Source of the DNA: Xenorhabdus ehlersii
GTDB lineage: Bacteria > Pseudomonadota > Gammaproteobacteria > Enterobacterales > Enterobacteriaceae
Length of the DNA stretch: 64,000 nucleotides
Assembly (NCBI RefSeq): GCF_003610465.1
Contig: NZ_RAQI01000003.1
Location: 310,001 to 374,000, forward strand
Direction of reading: 5' to 3'
The position numbers and the translations under genes are program-made. Below, piece after piece: positions 32,700-44,520 of the stretch (position 1 is the first letter of the stretch; every line of letters starts with the position of its first letter). The notes beneath the pieces are model-generated. The model did not search any database. It worked only from the letters and a program-made list of their open reading frames with translations, and was not told the DNA's origin.

Positions 32700-35600
32700 T
32701 TGAACGTGGTAAATTTCGCTCACTGACGTTAATTAATTGGAACGGTTTTTTTGCCAGAACGTTTGATCTTGACGAACTTGTGACGACCTTATCCGGCGGT
32801 AACGGGGCAGGTAAATCAACTACAATGGCGGCTTTTGTGACCGCATTAATCCCTGATTTAACATTGCTCCATTTCCGTAATACGACAGAAGCGGGAGCAA
32901 CTTCGGGTTCACGCGATAAAGGGTTGCACGGTAAGTTGCGGGCAGGTGTTTGCTATTCTACGCTGGATGTTGTTAATTCTCGCCATCAACGCATCATCAC
33001 CGGAGTCCGTTTACAACAAGTGGCAGGACGTGATCGAAAAGTTGATATTAAACCATTTATGATTCAGGGAGTTCCTGCGTCGATTCAGCCAACGCAGTTA
33101 TTGACTGACAATATCAACGAACGTCAGGCGCGGGTTCTGCCGTTAAATGAACTAAAGGAACGCCTTGATGAGATGGAAGGCGTTCAGTTCAAACAATTTA
33201 ACTCGATTACCGATTACCACGCCCTGATGTTTGATTTGGGCGTGATCCCAAAACGTTTGCGTTCAGCGAGTGACCGCAGCAAGTTTTATCGCCTGATAGA
33301 AGCGTCATTATATGGCGGAATTTCCAGTGCGATTACCCGTTCATTGCGTGATTACTTGTTACCGGAAAACAGTGGCGTCAGAAAAGCATTTCAGGATATG
33401 GAAGCCGCATTGCGTGAAAACCGCATTACGCTGGAAGCTATCCGTGTTACCCAATCCGACCGTGATCTTTTCAAGCACCTTATCACAGAAGCTACAGCCT
33501 ATGTGTCTGCTGACTATATGCGTCATGCCAACGAACGCCGCGTTCATCTGGATGAAGCACTGGCTTTGCGCAGTGAACTATTTGGCAGCCGTCGTCAACT
33601 GATCGCTGAACAATATCGCCATGTTGAAATGGCGAGAGAACTGGCAGAACAAAGCGGTGCATCTTCTGATTTAGAAATGGATTATCAGGCTGCCAGTGAT
33701 CACCTGAACCTGGTTCAAACGGCAATGCGTCAGCAGGAAAAAATCGATCGCTACCAATCGGATATTGAAGAGCTGACCTACCGACTGGAAGAACAGGGTG
33801 AAGTTGTCGAAGAGGCGAGAGATCTTCAGACGGAATATGAAGCCACATTTGAAGCAGCAGAACAAGAAGTTGATGAACTGAAAAGCCAGCTTGCTGACTA
33901 TCAACAAGCTTTGGACGTACAGCAAACTCGCGCTATTCAATATCAGCAAGCATTGCAAGCGTTGGCGCGTGCCCGTGAATTTTGCCAGCTTCCTGATCTG
34001 TCGATAGAAAATGCCGGTGGGTGGCAGGAAAACTATCAGGCCAAAGCGCAACAAGCGACAGAGACGCTGCTGGCACTGGAACAGAAATTGAGCGTCGCTG
34101 ACGCAGCGCATAGCCAGTTTGAGCAGGCTTACCAACTGGTAAAAAGCATCGTTAGTGAAGTGAGCCGTAGTGAAGCATGGCAAGTCGCTCGTGAAGCATT
34201 GCGTGAATGGTCATCCCAGCGTCATCTGGCTGAGCGCGTCCAACCTTTGCGTATCCAGTTGGCTGAGCTAGAACAACGCCTGAACAGTCAGCAAAATGCA
34301 GAACGTTTGCTGGAAGAGTTCTGTAAGCGTCATAACCAGCAATATCAGGCAGAAGACTTGGAGGCGTTACGGGGTGAACTGGAAGCTCAGTTGGAAGAAT
34401 TGAGCCTGGGTGCCAATGAAAGCGGTGAACGTCGTATTCAAATACGTCAGGAATTTGAACAACTCAAGCAAAAAATTCAAGGGCTGACAGCACGGGCACC
34501 AGTGTGGTTGGCGGCACAGGAAGCCTTGGATCAGCTTAGTGAACAATGCAATGAAACATTCGAAAGTAGTCACGATGTGACTGAATATATGCAGCAATTG
34601 CTTGAACAAGAGCGTGAAATTACGGTTGAGCGCGATGATATTGCTGCACAGAAACGTGAACTGGAAAAACAGATTGAGCGTCTGAACCAACCCAGTGGTG
34701 CCGAAGATAGCCGATTGCTTGCATTGGCAGAGCGTTTTGGTGGTGTTTTGTTGTCTGAGATTTATGACGACATTACCATTGATGACGCGCCTTATTTCTC
34801 CGCCCTGTATGGCCCCGCGCGTCACGCAATTGTCGTGCCTGATCTTTCACTGGTTCGTCCACATCTGGAAGCATTGGAAGATTGCCCGGAAGATCTCTAT
34901 TTAATTGAGGGCGATCCACAGTCTTTTGACGATAGCGTATTCGATTTTGAAGAGCAGGAAAACGCAGTTCTGGTGAAATCATCCGATCGCCAATGGCGTT
35001 ATTCCCGTTATCCTGAAGTTCCGCTATTTGGACGGGCAGCAAGAGAAAGTCGTCTGGAAGCACTCAGTCTTGAGCGTGATACGCTGGCAGAGCGTTACGC
35101 GACACTTTCGTTTGATGTGCAGAAAGTGCAGCGTGCGCACCAGGCTTTCAGCCGTTTTGTGGGTAAACACCTTTCTGTTGCGTTTGATGATGATCCAGAA
35201 GCAGAAATTCGTCGCCTGAGTCAGCGTCGTACCGAATTGGAGCGTGAGTTATCGCAATTTGAAACCCAGGCTCAGCAGCATCAGCAGAAACTGGTTCAGG
35301 TGAAAGAGAGCCTGTCACTATTGAATCGCCTGATTCCACAAATGACGATTTTGTTGGATGAAACCGTGCTTGATCGCGTGGAAACGGTCCGTGAAGAAAT
35401 GAGTGAGGCTCAGGAAGCTGCGCGTTTCCTGCAACAACACGGTAATGCTTTGGTTAAACTTGAACCATTGGTTTCGGTCTTGCAAAGTGATCCACAGCAA
35501 TATGAGCAGTTGCAGAAGGATTATGAGGCCGCGAAACACAGCCAGAATAAGGCTAAACAACAAGCCTTTGCCTTGACGGAAGTTGTGCAACGTCGTGCGC

Positions 35601-37159
35601 ATTTCAGCTATAGCGACTCTGCAGGTATGCTTAACGAAAATGCCGACCTGAACGACAAATTGCGCCAACGCCTTGAACACGCAGAATCTGATCGTAGCCG
35701 TGCGCGTGAGCAATTGCGTCAGCAGCAAGCACAATGTGCACAATTCAATCAAGTATTGGCATCACTGAAAAGTTCTTATGACACTAAGCAAGATATGTTG
35801 AAAGAACTTGAGCAGGAGTTGAAAGATATCGGTGTCCAGGCAGATGCCAACGCCGAAAATCGTGCCCGTGAACGCCGTGATCAGCTTCACGCCGCTGTGA
35901 ATGCTAACCGTTCCCGCATTAATCAGCTTGAGAAACAGATCGCGTTCTGTGAGGCAGAAATGGAAAACCTCCAGAAAAAACTGCGTAAATCTGAGCGGGA
36001 TTATTACCAGAAGCGTGAACAAGTAGCCTCTTCTAAGGCAGGCTGGTGTGCAGTTATGCGTATGGTGAAAGACAATGGTGTTGAACGTCGCTTACATCGT
36101 CGCGAACTGGCTTATATGGATGGTGATGAGCTGCGTTCAATGTCGGATAAGGCGCTGGGGGCATTGCGTCTGGCTGTGGCCGATAATGAACACCTACGCG
36201 ATGCGTTGCGTTTATCCGAAGATCCGAAGCGTCCTGAGCGTAAGATCCAATTTTTCGTGGCGGTTTACCAGCATCTGCGTGAACGTATCCGGCAGGATAT
36301 TATTCGTACGGATGATCCGGTCGATGCCATTGAACAGATGGAAATTGAATTGGGGCGCTTGACGGAAGAATTAACCGCTCGTGAGCAGAAACTGGCGATC
36401 AGTTCCAAAAGTGTGGCGAATATCATTCGCAAAACCATTCAACGTGAACAGAACCGCATTCGTATGCTGAACCAAGGGTTGCAGGCAGTTTCTTTTGGGC
36501 AGGTTGGTGGTGTGCGCTTGAATGTAAATGTGCGTGAAAGTCATTCCCTCTTGTTGGATGTGCTTTCTGAGCAGCAGGAACAGCATCAGGATCTGTTCAA
36601 CAGCCAGCGCCTGACCTTCTCAGAAGCGATGGCGAAGCTTTATCAGCGCCTTAACCCACAAATCGATATAGGGCAGCGTCTGCCTCAAACCATTGGTGAA
36701 GAGTTGCTGGATTACCGCAATTACCTTGAGCTGGAAGTTGAAGTTAACCGAGGTTCGGATGGCTGGCTAAAAGCGGAAAGTGGGGCACTTTCTACCGGGG
36801 AAGCGATTGGTACGGGGATGTCCATTCTGGTCATGGTTGTACAGAGCTGGGAAGAGGAATCACGTCGTCTGCGTGGTAAAGATATTTCCCCATGCCGACT
36901 GCTGTTCCTTGATGAAGCTGCCCGATTAGATGCGAAATCCATTGCAACGCTGTTTGAGTTATGTGAACGCTTACATATGCAGTTAATTATCGCTGCGCCG
37001 GAAAATATCAGCCCCGAAAAAGGGACAACGTATAAACTGGTACGTAAGATTTTCAATAACCAAGAACATGTACATGTTGTTGGGCTGCGTGGTTTTGGGC
37101 AAGATATTCCGGTGACTGGGCAGTCACAAACACAAACACAGCCTATATTGCAAGAATAA
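32696..37159 (+). CDS. mukB: chromosome condensin subunit MukB
   Basis: A 1487-residue SMC-like ATPase (E. coli 1486). Walker A GGNGAGKS lies at residues 34-41; the signature '[11 protein letters not shown]' and Walker B '[11 protein letters not shown]' are near residues 1365 and 1405. Between them are two long coiled coils and a hinge at about 650-790. It compacts the nucleoid with MukE, MukF and topoisomerase IV. Last gene of the cmoM-mukFEB operon. The gene is intact. Confidence 0.98.
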   Translation: MIERGKFRSLTLINWNGFFARTFDLDELVTTLSGGNGAGKSTTMAAFVTALIPDLTLLHFRNTTEAGATSGSRDKGLHGKLRAGVCYSTLDVVNSRHQRIITGVRLQQVAGRDRKVDIKPFMIQGVPASIQPTQLLTDNINERQARVLPLNELKERLDEMEGVQFKQFNSITDYHALMFDLGVIPKRLRSASDRSKFYRLIEASLYGGISSAITRSLRDYLLPENSGVRKAFQDMEAALRENRITLEAIRVTQSDRDLFKHLITEATAYVSADYMRHANERRVHLDEALALRSELFGSRRQLIAEQYRHVEMARELAEQSGASSDLEMDYQAASDHLNLVQTAMRQQEKIDRYQSDIEELTYRLEEQGEVVEEARDLQTEYEATFEAAEQEVDELKSQLADYQQALDVQQTRAIQYQQALQALARAREFCQLPDLSIENAGGWQENYQAKAQQATETLLALEQKLSVADAAHSQFEQAYQLVKSIVSEVSRSEAWQVAREALREWSSQRHLAERVQPLRIQLAELEQRLNSQQNAERLLEEFCKRHNQQYQAEDLEALRGELEAQLEELSLGANESGERRIQIRQEFEQLKQKIQGLTARAPVWLAAQEALDQLSEQCNETFESSHDVTEYMQQLLEQEREITVERDDIAAQKRELEKQIERLNQPSGAEDSRLLALAERFGGVLLSEIYDDITIDDAPYFSALYGPARHAIVVPDLSLVRPHLEALEDCPEDLYLIEGDPQSFDDSVFDFEEQENAVLVKSSDRQWRYSRYPEVPLFGRAARESRLEALSLERDTLAERYATLSFDVQKVQRAHQAFSRFVGKHLSVAFDDDPEAEIRRLSQRRTELERELSQFETQAQQHQQKLVQVKESLSLLNRLIPQMTILLDETVLDRVETVREEMSEAQEAARFLQQHGNALVKLEPLVSVLQSDPQQYEQLQKDYEAAKHSQNKAKQQAFALTEVVQRRAHFSYSDSAGMLNENADLNDKLRQRLEHAESDRSRAREQLRQQQAQCAQFNQVLASLKSSYDTKQDMLKELEQELKDIGVQADANAENRARERRDQLHAAVNANRSRINQLEKQIAFCEAEMENLQKKLRKSERDYYQKREQVASSKAGWCAVMRMVKDNGVERRLHRRELAYMDGDELRSMSDKALGALRLAVADNEHLRDALRLSEDPKRPERKIQFFVAVYQHLRERIRQDIIRTDDPVDAIEQMEIELGRLTEELTAREQKLAISSKSVANIIRKTIQREQNRIRMLNQGLQAVSFGQVGGVRLNVNVRESHSLLLDVLSEQQEQHQDLFNSQRLTFSEAMAKLYQRLNPQIDIGQRLPQTIGEELLDYRNYLELEVEVNRGSDGWLKAESGALSTGEAIGTGMSILVMVVQSWEEESRRLRGKDISPCRLLFLDEAARLDAKSIATLFELCERLHMQLIIAAPENISPEKGTTYKLVRKIFNNQEHVHVVGLRGFGQDIPVTGQSQTQTQPILQE

Positions 37160-37183
37160 CTTCATCATTGAATGATCTTTCTC

Positions 37184-37214
37184 TAAGAAAGGGGCACATT
37201 ATGTCCCTTTCTTA
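37184..37214 (+). terminator. hairpin after mukB
   Basis: TAAGAAAGGG (37184-37193) pairs with CCCTTTCTTA (37205-37214) around an 11-base loop. The T run is short, so efficiency is uncertain. Confidence 0.55.
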
Positions 37215-37328
37215 ATTGAGATAGAACCCATTTGGATATTTGTCTCCTTGTGCGGTATGTCTCGTTTTGATGTGATGATACAGTTTACTATTTCGTACCG
37301 TTACTACTAATGTGAATAAGGAATGACA

Positions 37329-38042
37329 ATGCGTAAAGCAACACTGATGTTCAGTGCGATTGTGTTCGCTTTTGGTTTGAACAGCATGGCACAAGCAAAA
37401 ATGTTTATGCCTGAGCAAGTTGATTCAGGCGTTTCTGCGGCAGATTTGGCTCAACGTCATGCTGTGCATTGGGTATCTGTAGCGCAGATCAAACGAAGTC
37501 TGCAAAACCAACCCGCAATGGCGGTAGGTTTTGATATCGATGATACCGTACTGTTTTCAAGTCCAGGTTTTTATCGTGGTAAATTGGAGTACTCGCCTAA
37601 TGACAATAGTTATCTGAAAAACCCGGCATTTTGGGAAAAAATGAATAATGAATGGGATAAATTCAGTATGCCAAAAAAGATCGGTATTGAATTGGTTCAG
37701 ATGCATTTGAAGCGGGGCGATGATATTTATTTCATTACTGCTCGTACAACAACTAAAACAGAAACGGTGACCAAATACTTACAGGAAGATTTACATATTC
37801 CAGCCGATAAAATGAATGCCGTTATTTTCGCGGGTGATGAACCAGGTAAAAATAACAAAATCAGTTGGATGAGAGAGCATAAATTGAAGATTTATTATGG
37901 CGATGCAGATACTGATATTGCCGCTGCTCGTGCATTGAATATCCGTGGTATTCGTATCTTGAGAGCATCAAATTCTTCTTATCAGCCCCTGCCTAAAGCG
38001 GGTCGGTTTGGAGAAGAAGTTGTCATTAATTCTGAGTATTAA
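37329..38042 (+). CDS. aphA: class B acid phosphatase AphA
   Basis: A 237-residue periplasmic phosphatase from ATG 37329 (AAGGA spaced correctly; ATG 37323 abuts it). Signal peptide to about AQA (residue 23). The HAD motif [15 protein letters not shown] carries the nucleophile Asp and acid/base Asp; 'FITARTT' and 'YYGDADTDI' are motifs II and III. It removes phosphate from nucleotides and other monoesters. In E. coli aphA is far away; here it lies between mukB and ldtD. Confidence 0.95.
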   Translation: MRKATLMFSAIVFAFGLNSMAQAKMFMPEQVDSGVSAADLAQRHAVHWVSVAQIKRSLQNQPAMAVGFDIDDTVLFSSPGFYRGKLEYSPNDNSYLKNPAFWEKMNNEWDKFSMPKKIGIELVQMHLKRGDDIYFITARTTTKTETVTKYLQEDLHIPADKMNAVIFAGDEPGKNNKISWMREHKLKIYYGDADTDIAAARALNIRGIRILRASNSSYQPLPKAGRFGEEVVINSEY

Positions 38043-38074
38043 TCTTAAAATTCAACACAATATACTCTGATTAA

Positions 38075-38103
38075 AGGCACTAAAGGTGCCTTTTCCTTTT
38101 TTT
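38075..38103 (+). terminator. terminator of aphA
   Basis: AGGCAC (38075-38080), loop TAAAG, GTGCCT (38086-38091), then TTTCC and seven T. Confidence 0.8.
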
Positions 38104-38299
38104 AAGCCATTATAATTTAAATTATTATGAAGAATATTTCATTTTTCCTGGTAAGAGAAAATCTGCTTGAGTAAGCTCCCTATCTTAAGTAGTAATTATG
38201 TATATAATTAGCAGTATCCTTTTCTGATAAAATAGGTCTGTTAATAATTATAATAAGTCATTGGATAGCTGCATACATAATAAGGTGAGGTGGGCTCTT

Positions 38300-40018
38300 A
38301 TGGTGAAGAACACGGTCAGGTTACTGAAAGTTTCTTTTATCTGTAGCACATTGGCGGTATCAGAAGGAACTTTTGCAAATCAACAAAATGGACTGTCATC
38401 AAGTGGTATGCAACAATTACTAACAGAGCAAAAAAAAGAAGGTTCTGTTATTTTAATTGATAAGATAATTCCTGTTTCTCCGGTGAATTCTATTGATGAA
38501 AATCGAAAACAGTTACAAAATTGGTTGCCACAACAAGTAAAACCGATATTCCTTGATCGTTTGGCAAATTTATATGCTAACAATAAAATGCAATCATTGT
38601 GGTCAGATAAAAAAACTATTAAGCAATTTGAAGATCAATTAGTTGAAATGTCGCTAGCTGGTTTTCAACCTCAATTTGAAAAATGGTTGATACAACTTCA
38701 TAATCCTGAATTAAGTGAAATGGGGCGTGATATTATCTTATCTGATGCTATGTTAGGTTATCTCCATTTTATTAATAATGTTGATAAGAAAGGGAGTTCA
38801 TGGTTATATAGTAAATCTCCTTATAAGATTGAATTACCCTCATCTCATTTAATTGATACATGGCAACAGCATATCAATAATGATAGTGCTTTTTTTTATA
38901 TTACGAGTTTATCACCGAATCATCCTATGTATGAAAATATGCGTAAGGAGATGTTGGCACAATTAGCTGATCAACGGCCATGGACAGAGTTTTCATTTAA
39001 AGGAACTTTAAGGCCAGGACAAAGTAGTGAAAGTGTTATTGCATTAAGGAAAATATTGGCTCTTTCAGGGATATTGGATTTATCTGCTGCCAAATCCGGT
39101 AATAGGATATATGATAAAGAATTAACAGCGGCTGTAAAAAATTTTCAAGCCCAGCACGGATTGTCAGCCGATGGAGTTATCGGTAAATCCACTAAAGCAT
39201 GGTTAAATACGACCCCACAAACCCGTGCTCGAATTATGGCATTGAATATCCAACGATTACGGATTATTCCCAGGGATATTCCTACAGGTATTTTAGTTAA
39301 TATTCCTAATTACTCACTTTTCTATTATTTAGATGGCAAAGAAGTATTGAGTTCTAAAGTCGTTGTTGGACGGCCCAGCCGAAAAACACCTATTATGAGT
39401 AGTGAATTAAATAATGTGGTGATTAATCCTCCGTGGAATGTACCCACCAGCATGACTCGAAAAGATATTGCACCAAGAGCGATGCGTGACTCAAGTTATT
39501 TTCGTACGCGTGGTTATACGGTATTTTCCAGTTGGAGCAATGACGCCAAAGTTATCGATCCTTCATCGATTAACTGGAGCGTAATAACACCGAATAATTT
39601 CCCTTATCGTATTAGGCAAGCACCAGGCCCCACTAATTCATTGGGGCGTTTTAAATTCAATATGCCAAATTCAGAAGCTATTTATTTGCATGATACACCT
39701 AATCAGGCTTCTTTCAGCCGGGAAATGCGGGCTATTAGTTCTGGTTGCGTACGTGTCAATAAGGCGCCTGAATTGGCTAATATGCTGTTGGGAAACGCAG
39801 GTTGGGATAAAACTAAAGTTAATAGTTCATTGAAAACATGGTCAACAAAATATGTCAATATTCCCAAAAGAATTCCTGTGTTCCTCTATTACCAAACAGC
39901 ATGGATTGATGAGGGAGGGAAACCACAATACCGAGATGATATCTATGATTATGATGTGAATGCAAGGCAGCATTCAGAGTCATTTTCCAAGATCTTGGTA
40001 GCCAGAAACGATTTATAA
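38300..40018 (+). CDS. ldtD: LD-transpeptidase LdtD (YcbB)
   Basis: A 572-residue periplasmic enzyme that makes 3-3 (mDAP-mDAP) crosslinks in peptidoglycan. ATG 38300 follows GAGGTGGG and starts a signal peptide (VRLLKVSFICSTLAVSEGTF, to about FANQ); the upstream ATG at 38261 would not give a proper signal. A peptidoglycan-binding domain lies at about 235-305 ('YDKELTAAVKNFQAQHGLSA'). The YkuD domain follows, with the catalytic motif 'SSGCVRVN' and Cys483. Slightly shorter than E. coli LdtD (615). Confidence 0.95.
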   Translation: MVKNTVRLLKVSFICSTLAVSEGTFANQQNGLSSSGMQQLLTEQKKEGSVILIDKIIPVSPVNSIDENRKQLQNWLPQQVKPIFLDRLANLYANNKMQSLWSDKKTIKQFEDQLVEMSLAGFQPQFEKWLIQLHNPELSEMGRDIILSDAMLGYLHFINNVDKKGSSWLYSKSPYKIELPSSHLIDTWQQHINNDSAFFYITSLSPNHPMYENMRKEMLAQLADQRPWTEFSFKGTLRPGQSSESVIALRKILALSGILDLSAAKSGNRIYDKELTAAVKNFQAQHGLSADGVIGKSTKAWLNTTPQTRARIMALNIQRLRIIPRDIPTGILVNIPNYSLFYYLDGKEVLSSKVVVGRPSRKTPIMSSELNNVVINPPWNVPTSMTRKDIAPRAMRDSSYFRTRGYTVFSSWSNDAKVIDPSSINWSVITPNNFPYRIRQAPGPTNSLGRFKFNMPNSEAIYLHDTPNQASFSREMRAISSGCVRVNKAPELANMLLGNAGWDKTKVNSSLKTWSTKYVNIPKRIPVFLYYQTAWIDEGGKPQYRDDIYDYDVNARQHSESFSKILVARNDL

Positions 40019-40366
40019 TTTCTTCCGTTACTAATTAAGACTCAAAGAAATAAAATTGGCGTTGATATCTATATTGTAAACAGAGAAGGAAATAATGTTT
40101 TCTTCTCTGTTATCTTCTATTACTCATTATTTTAAAAAGTGTTTTTTACTATGACTTGCTCTTAATGAGCTGTTTTGTTATTGATTACAATTTTAATATG
40201 ATTTTAATTATGTTAAGTAGATCACAATAATAAAGCGGTAAATTTACAGTAAAATACAAAAATACTTGAAACTATTTTTTATTTTCTGATGTCTTATTAG
40301 TTGATTAAGTTGAGTTATAAATTCATTTAGACAGTATTAATATATTAAAGAATAGCAGGGCATATC
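40019..40366. other. intergenic region ldtD-mepK with a terminator hairpin
   Basis: 348 bases without a gene. AACAGAGAAG (40079-40088) and CTTCTCTGTT (40102-40111) form a perfect ten-base stem, the likely ldtD terminator. The AT-rich remainder (40120-40366) should hold the mepK promoter. Confidence 0.6.
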
Positions 40367-40915
40367 ATGAATAACATTGACCACGATCGCCGAAAGTGGC
40401 TCGGTATAAGTGTGGCCTCATTGGGATTAAGTTTATTACCTCAATCGGTTTTGGCTGCATTAACAACGCCATGTCCTCGATTTTTACGTTTTGATAATCT
40501 GCATACCGGAGAAACACTCAAAGCCGAATTCTCTGATGGTTATCGGTATAATAAATCAGAATTAGCCCGCCTGAATTATCTATTCCGCGATTTTCGGCAA
40601 AATAAGGTTAAAACCATTGACCCCAAATTATTTGATCAAATTTATTTATTGCAAATGATGATGGGAATAAATAAGCCTGTCCAATTAATTTCTGGTTATC
40701 GTTCCCTGGCGACAAATAATATGTTGCGTCATGCCAGTGGTGGGGTGGCAAAACATAGTTACCATACCCGTGGGCAAGCAATGGATTTCCACATTGATGG
40801 TGTTCAGCTCGCACATATTCGTAAGGTGGCACTGAAAATGCGGGCAGGAGGGGTAGGGTTTTATCCAAAGAGTAATTTTATTCATATTGATACAGGCCCG
40901 GTCAGGACGTGGTAA
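40367..40915 (+). CDS. mepK: murein endopeptidase MepK (YcbK), Tat-exported
   Basis: A 182-residue zinc peptidase of the M15/DUF882 group. The N-terminus has a twin-arginine signal (DRRKWLGISVASLGLSLLP) and cleavage near VLA. Zinc ligands are in 'HSYHTRGQAMDFHIDG' and 'FIHIDTGPVR'. E. coli MepK cuts the 3-3 crosslinks that LdtD makes, and here the two genes are adjacent as in E. coli. The gene has its own upstream region. Confidence 0.93.
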   Translation: MNNIDHDRRKWLGISVASLGLSLLPQSVLAALTTPCPRFLRFDNLHTGETLKAEFSDGYRYNKSELARLNYLFRDFRQNKVKTIDPKLFDQIYLLQMMMGINKPVQLISGYRSLATNNMLRHASGGVAKHSYHTRGQAMDFHIDGVQLAHIRKVALKMRAGGVGFYPKSNFIHIDTGPVRTW

Positions 40916-40960
40916 TCTTATTACCAACAATGAGTCTTGATTGTGGAGTGAAACAATATA

Positions 40961-41593
40961 ATGAAATACCACATTATCCCCGTTACGATGGCGATGCAAA
41001 ATTGCACATTGATTTGGTGTGAAGAAACTCAGGAAGCGGCGATTGTTGATCCTGGCGGTAATGCTGAACAACTTATCGCTGAGATAGAGCGCCGTGGGTT
41101 GAAAATCACCCAAATTTTGCTGACACATGGTCACTATGATCATGTAGGTGCTACTGTCGAAGTCGCGAAGCATTTTGGGGTGCCTGTTTACGGGCCACAT
41201 AAGGGAGATGCTTTTTGGATAGAAGGCTTGGAAATTCAATGCCAAATGTTTGGTGTTGAACCATGCCCCTCTTTTACTCCAGATCGTTGGCTAGATGAAG
41301 GGGATACACTAAAAATTGGCAGTATTGAGTTATCCGTTTTGCACTGCCCAGGGCATACACCGGGACATATTATCCTTGCTAACCACACTGATAAAATCAT
41401 TTCAATGGGAGATGTATTGTTTAAGGGCAGTATTGGCCGCACGGATTTTCCGGGCGGAAATTATGATGTATTGATTCAATCTATTAAGGAAAAAGTATTG
41501 CCATTGGGGGACGAATATCAATTCATACCCGGTCACGGTCCAATGTCAACATTAGGATATGAGCGGAAAACCAATCCATTCTTACAGGATTAA
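40961..41593 (+). CDS. gloC: type II glyoxalase GloC (YcbL)
   Basis: A 210-residue metallo-beta-lactamase-fold enzyme. The metal motif THGHYDHVG begins at residue 55, with further ligands in '[10 protein letters not shown]', '[17 protein letters not shown]' and 'FIPGHGPMS'. GloC hydrolyses S-lactoylglutathione in methylglyoxal detoxification. Located after mepK as in E. coli; a shared terminator with aspC follows. Confidence 0.92.
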   Translation: MKYHIIPVTMAMQNCTLIWCEETQEAAIVDPGGNAEQLIAEIERRGLKITQILLTHGHYDHVGATVEVAKHFGVPVYGPHKGDAFWIEGLEIQCQMFGVEPCPSFTPDRWLDEGDTLKIGSIELSVLHCPGHTPGHIILANHTDKIISMGDVLFKGSIGRTDFPGGNYDVLIQSIKEKVLPLGDEYQFIPGHGPMSTLGYERKTNPFLQD

Positions 41594-41634
41594 TCGCAAA
41601 CGTTTTTCTTGCCGTAAGATAATGTGAAGAAGAT

Positions 41635-41659
41635 AAAAGCCGCTTTGTCAGCGGCTTTT
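41635..41659. terminator. bidirectional terminator between gloC and aspC
   Basis: AAAAGCCGCT (41635-41644), loop TTGTC, AGCGGCTTTT (41650-41659), good in both directions. Confidence 0.88.
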
Positions 41660-41676
41660 GAGAAACTCAGATGAGA

Positions 41677-42867
41677 TTAAAGTATTGCAACGATAGCTTC
41701 ACACAGAGGAACCATATTCTCCAATGTCAGACCCGCTACGTTGATACGGCCAGAGCTAACCGCGTAAATACCATACTCTTCACGCAGGCGATCGACTTGT
41801 TCTTTAGTCAATCCGCTGAATGAGAACATACCATTTTGAGCGCTAATAAAACTAAAGTCTTGTTTCGCACCTTTTTCTTGTAAGGTGTTTACAAATAGTT
41901 GGCGCATACGCTGAATGCGTTCGCGCATTGTTGCCAATTCCTGAACCCACTCAGCTTTCAGTTCATCATTGGACAAAATGGTGGTAACAACGGAAGCACC
42001 GTGTGCCGGTGGGTTGGAGTAGTTGGTACGCACAATAGATTTTGCCTGGCTGAATGCTTTCTCTGCGGTATCGCTGTCCGTTGCAACGATAGTGCAAGCA
42101 CCAACACGTTCATTGTACAAACCAAAGTTTTTGGAATAAGAGCTGGCAACGATTAACTCTTTGTGGTTTCTGGTAAAGATACGCAGACCTTCGGCATCTT
42201 CATCCAATCCTTTGGCAAAACCTTGGTAAGCAAAGTCGAATACGGGCAACCAGCCATTTGCAGCAGATAAATCTGCCAGTTTCTGCCACTGTTCAGCAGT
42301 TGGGTCGATGCCAGTTGGGTTATGGCAACAACCATGCAGAAGAACAACATCACCTGCTTGTGCTTCAGATAAGCTTGCCAGCATACCATCGAAATCCAAG
42401 GCATGATTTTCTGCATCGTAATAGTTGTATTCGCAGATCTCCAAGCCAGCACTGAAGAAAACGCCTTTATGGTTTGGCCAAGTTGGATTGCTGATCCAAA
42501 CACGTGTTGCATTGGTCTGTTTAGCGATAAAGTCAGCCGCAATACGTAATGCGCCGGTTCCGCCTGGGCTTTGTACAGTACGGGCGCGTTTGTCAGTGAT
42601 GATAGGGCTGGTTTTACCGAAAAGCAGTTCCTGAGTAACACGACCAAATTCAGGTAACCCACTAATTGCCAGATAATTTTTGGTGGTTTCGTTTTCCAGC
42701 AGGAACTTCTCTGCTTTTTTAACGGTAGTCAGAACAGGGGTTTTACCTGTTTCATCTTTGTAGACGCCGATACCCAAGTTAATTTTATTTTCACGGGGAT
42801 CTGCTTTAAAGCTATCCGCTAAACCAAGAATCGGGTCGGCAGGTGCTGCTGTGATTTTTTCAAACAT
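41677..42867 (-). CDS. aspC: aspartate aminotransferase
   Basis: A 396-residue PLP enzyme, the same length as in E. coli, interconverting aspartate/2-oxoglutarate and oxaloacetate/glutamate. Lys246 in [15 protein letters not shown] binds PLP; '[13 protein letters not shown]' and '[11 protein letters not shown]' are conserved active-site segments. It is the next gene after the porin on the reverse strand, separated by 240 bases containing the porin terminator. Confidence 0.97.
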   Translation of the reverse strand: MFEKITAAPADPILGLADSFKADPRENKINLGIGVYKDETGKTPVLTTVKKAEKFLLENETTKNYLAISGLPEFGRVTQELLFGKTSPIITDKRARTVQSPGGTGALRIAADFIAKQTNATRVWISNPTWPNHKGVFFSAGLEICEYNYYDAENHALDFDGMLASLSEAQAGDVVLLHGCCHNPTGIDPTAEQWQKLADLSAANGWLPVFDFAYQGFAKGLDEDAEGLRIFTRNHKELIVASSYSKNFGLYNERVGACTIVATDSDTAEKAFSQAKSIVRTNYSNPPAHGASVVTTILSNDELKAEWVQELATMRERIQRMRQLFVNTLQEKGAKQDFSFISAQNGMFSFSGLTKEQVDRLREEYGIYAVSSGRINVAGLTLENMVPLCEAIVAIL

Positions 42868-43035
42868 TTTTTTGATTCCAAGACTCGGAGAGTTAAGCCC
42901 AAAATAAGTTATACGCCGCTCAGGGTAACCTTAAGGGATCCATTTGCCAACCACTTGTAGCAAAAAGAATAAAATCTTGTGAAGTAGTTTACGAAGTGAA
43001 AAAAAGAGCCTGAAAAAACAAAGAAGTAAAACGTA

Positions 43036-43061
43036 AAAAGCAGCGCCGAAGCGCTGCTTTT
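43036..43061 (-). terminator. terminator of the porin gene
   Basis: AAAAGCAGCGC (43036-43046), loop CGAA, GCGCTGCTTTT (43051-43061); read leftward it ends in TTTTT. Confidence 0.88.
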
Positions 43062-43108
43062 CTGAGATAGACTGATTAGTTTTTCGCTAAACAGTTTATC
43101 AACAGTAA

Positions 43109-44212
43109 TTAGAACTGATAAGTCAGGCCAACACCGAATACGTTACGAGCGCCTGTATCTGTTCCTTCGTTTTTGTCCAGCAGGTTGATTTTGTAATCAA
43201 CATAAGTAGACAGGTTTTTGTTAAAGTAGTAGTAAGTACCTACAGAAACATATTTAACCAGATCAGCGCTGTAGTGTTTTTCACCTTCACCCAGCTCTTT
43301 GCCTTTAGACTGAACATAAGCCAGAGATGGTTTCAGACCGAAATCAGAGAACAGGTATTGTGCAACCAATTCGATATTCTGAGTTTTATTAGCAATACCT
43401 TCCGCTTTAGTGCCATCAAACAACGCTGAACCAGAGGTCATGTTACGGGTTTCGCCGTACATTGCTGCCAGGTATACATTGTTAGCATCGTATTTAGCAC
43501 CGATGTTCCATGCTTCAGCACGTTTGCCTTTAGCATAGGTATCATTCCACTGACCATTTGCGCGAGTAGAGTTAGCGTAAGAAGCACCAACAGTGATACC
43601 GTAACCTACGTTATAAGTAGTCGCCAAACCGTAGCCATCGCCATTTGCTGTAGCGCCACTACGTTTATTTTTGGTGCTCTCGCTGTTTTGGCCTTGGTAT
43701 TGCAGAGCAAAGTTCAGACCGTCAACCAGACCGAAGAAATCAGTGTTGCGGTAAGTCAACAGACCAGTAGCACGGCTAGTCATGTAGTTATCAGTTTTAG
43801 CCATGGAGTCGCCACCGAAGATTGGCAGTACGTCAGTCCATGCGGTGATGTCATAGTTTACGCCGTAGTTACGGCCGTAATCCAGTGAACCGTAGTTAGC
43901 GAATTTCAAACCAGCGAAAGCCAGACGGGTAGAGGTTTCTTGTTTGCCTTCTTCAGTGTGAGCTTTCAGATTGTATTCCCAACGACCAAAACCAGTCAGT
44001 TGATCATTGATCTGAGTTTCGCCTTTGATGCCGATACGTGCATAAGAAGCATCACCGTCTTCACCGCTTCTTTTATCAGCGATTTGGTGACGAACGTCTA
44101 CTTTACCGTACAGATCCAGTTTATTGCCGTCTTTGTTAAAAATTTCAGCCGCGTTTGCTGTACCAGCAGCCAACAGAGCTGGAATTACCACTGCAAGAAT
44201 ATTGCGTTTCAT
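43109..44212 (-). CDS. ompF: OmpF/OpnP-type general porin
   Basis: A 367-residue outer membrane trimeric porin. The start [20 protein letters not shown] at 44212 gives a proper signal peptide cleaved at ANA-AEI; an ATG five codons earlier is rejected. The mature protein begins [20 protein letters not shown], has the constriction-loop sequence '[11 protein letters not shown]', and ends in the assembly signal YQF. Location between asnS and aspC is that of ompF in E. coli and, as I recall, opnP in X. nematophila. OmpR-like sites lie upstream. Confidence 0.95.
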   Translation of the reverse strand: MKRNILAVVIPALLAAGTANAAEIFNKDGNKLDLYGKVDVRHQIADKRSGEDGDASYARIGIKGETQINDQLTGFGRWEYNLKAHTEEGKQETSTRLAFAGLKFANYGSLDYGRNYGVNYDITAWTDVLPIFGGDSMAKTDNYMTSRATGLLTYRNTDFFGLVDGLNFALQYQGQNSESTKNKRSGATANGDGYGLATTYNVGYGITVGASYANSTRANGQWNDTYAKGKRAEAWNIGAKYDANNVYLAAMYGETRNMTSGSALFDGTKAEGIANKTQNIELVAQYLFSDFGLKPSLAYVQSKGKELGEGEKHYSADLVKYVSVGTYYYFNKNLSTYVDYKINLLDKNEGTDTGARNVFGVGLTYQF

Positions 44213-44353
44213 TATTATTACCCTCATTGGTGTTATTTAGACACCTGCCACTGCCAGAAATAGAACACTAAAAAATTTTGGAACTATTTGTGGGTATCGA
44301 GTGTCTTATTAGTCGGCAACCAGTTTTCCATTGGTAATGAATTTTATCTACCC

Positions 44354-44417
44354 TCAAAATGCTACAAAAGCGCAAAATCAGTAACAAAGTGAAAATAGAT
44401 ATTTCAAAATGTAAATA
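44354..44417 (-). promoter_or_regulatory. OmpR-type binding sites upstream of the porin
   Basis: Read on the reverse strand, TTTACATTTTGAAATATC (about 44397-44414) and TTTTCACTTTGTTACTG (about 44379-44395) resemble the F1/F2 OmpR boxes of E. coli ompF, and TTTTGTAGCATTTTGA (44354-44369) resembles F3 (TTTGTAGCAC). This order and spacing fit osmoregulation by EnvZ/OmpR. The rest of the 308-base gap 44213-44520 holds the core promoter and the asnS terminator. Confidence 0.65.
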
Positions 44418-44458
44418 TCAGGGAACTTTTTTCGTGTGCTTTTCGCTATAAAATAAAA

Positions 44459-44480
44459 AAAGCCAACTTTCGTTGGCTTT
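44459..44480 (-). terminator. terminator of asnS
   Basis: AGCCAAC (44461-44467), loop TTTC, GTTGGCT (44472-44478); read leftward it ends in a T7 run. Confidence 0.85.
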
Positions 44481-44520
44481 TCATAGGATTGGTTTTTCGC
44501 TTATTTATTGATCTGATTCA

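Noticed and set aside
33547..36500. Many long reverse-strand frames opposite mukB
   Set aside because: They mirror the codon pattern of mukB, lack ribosome sites and match no family; the forward gene is certain.
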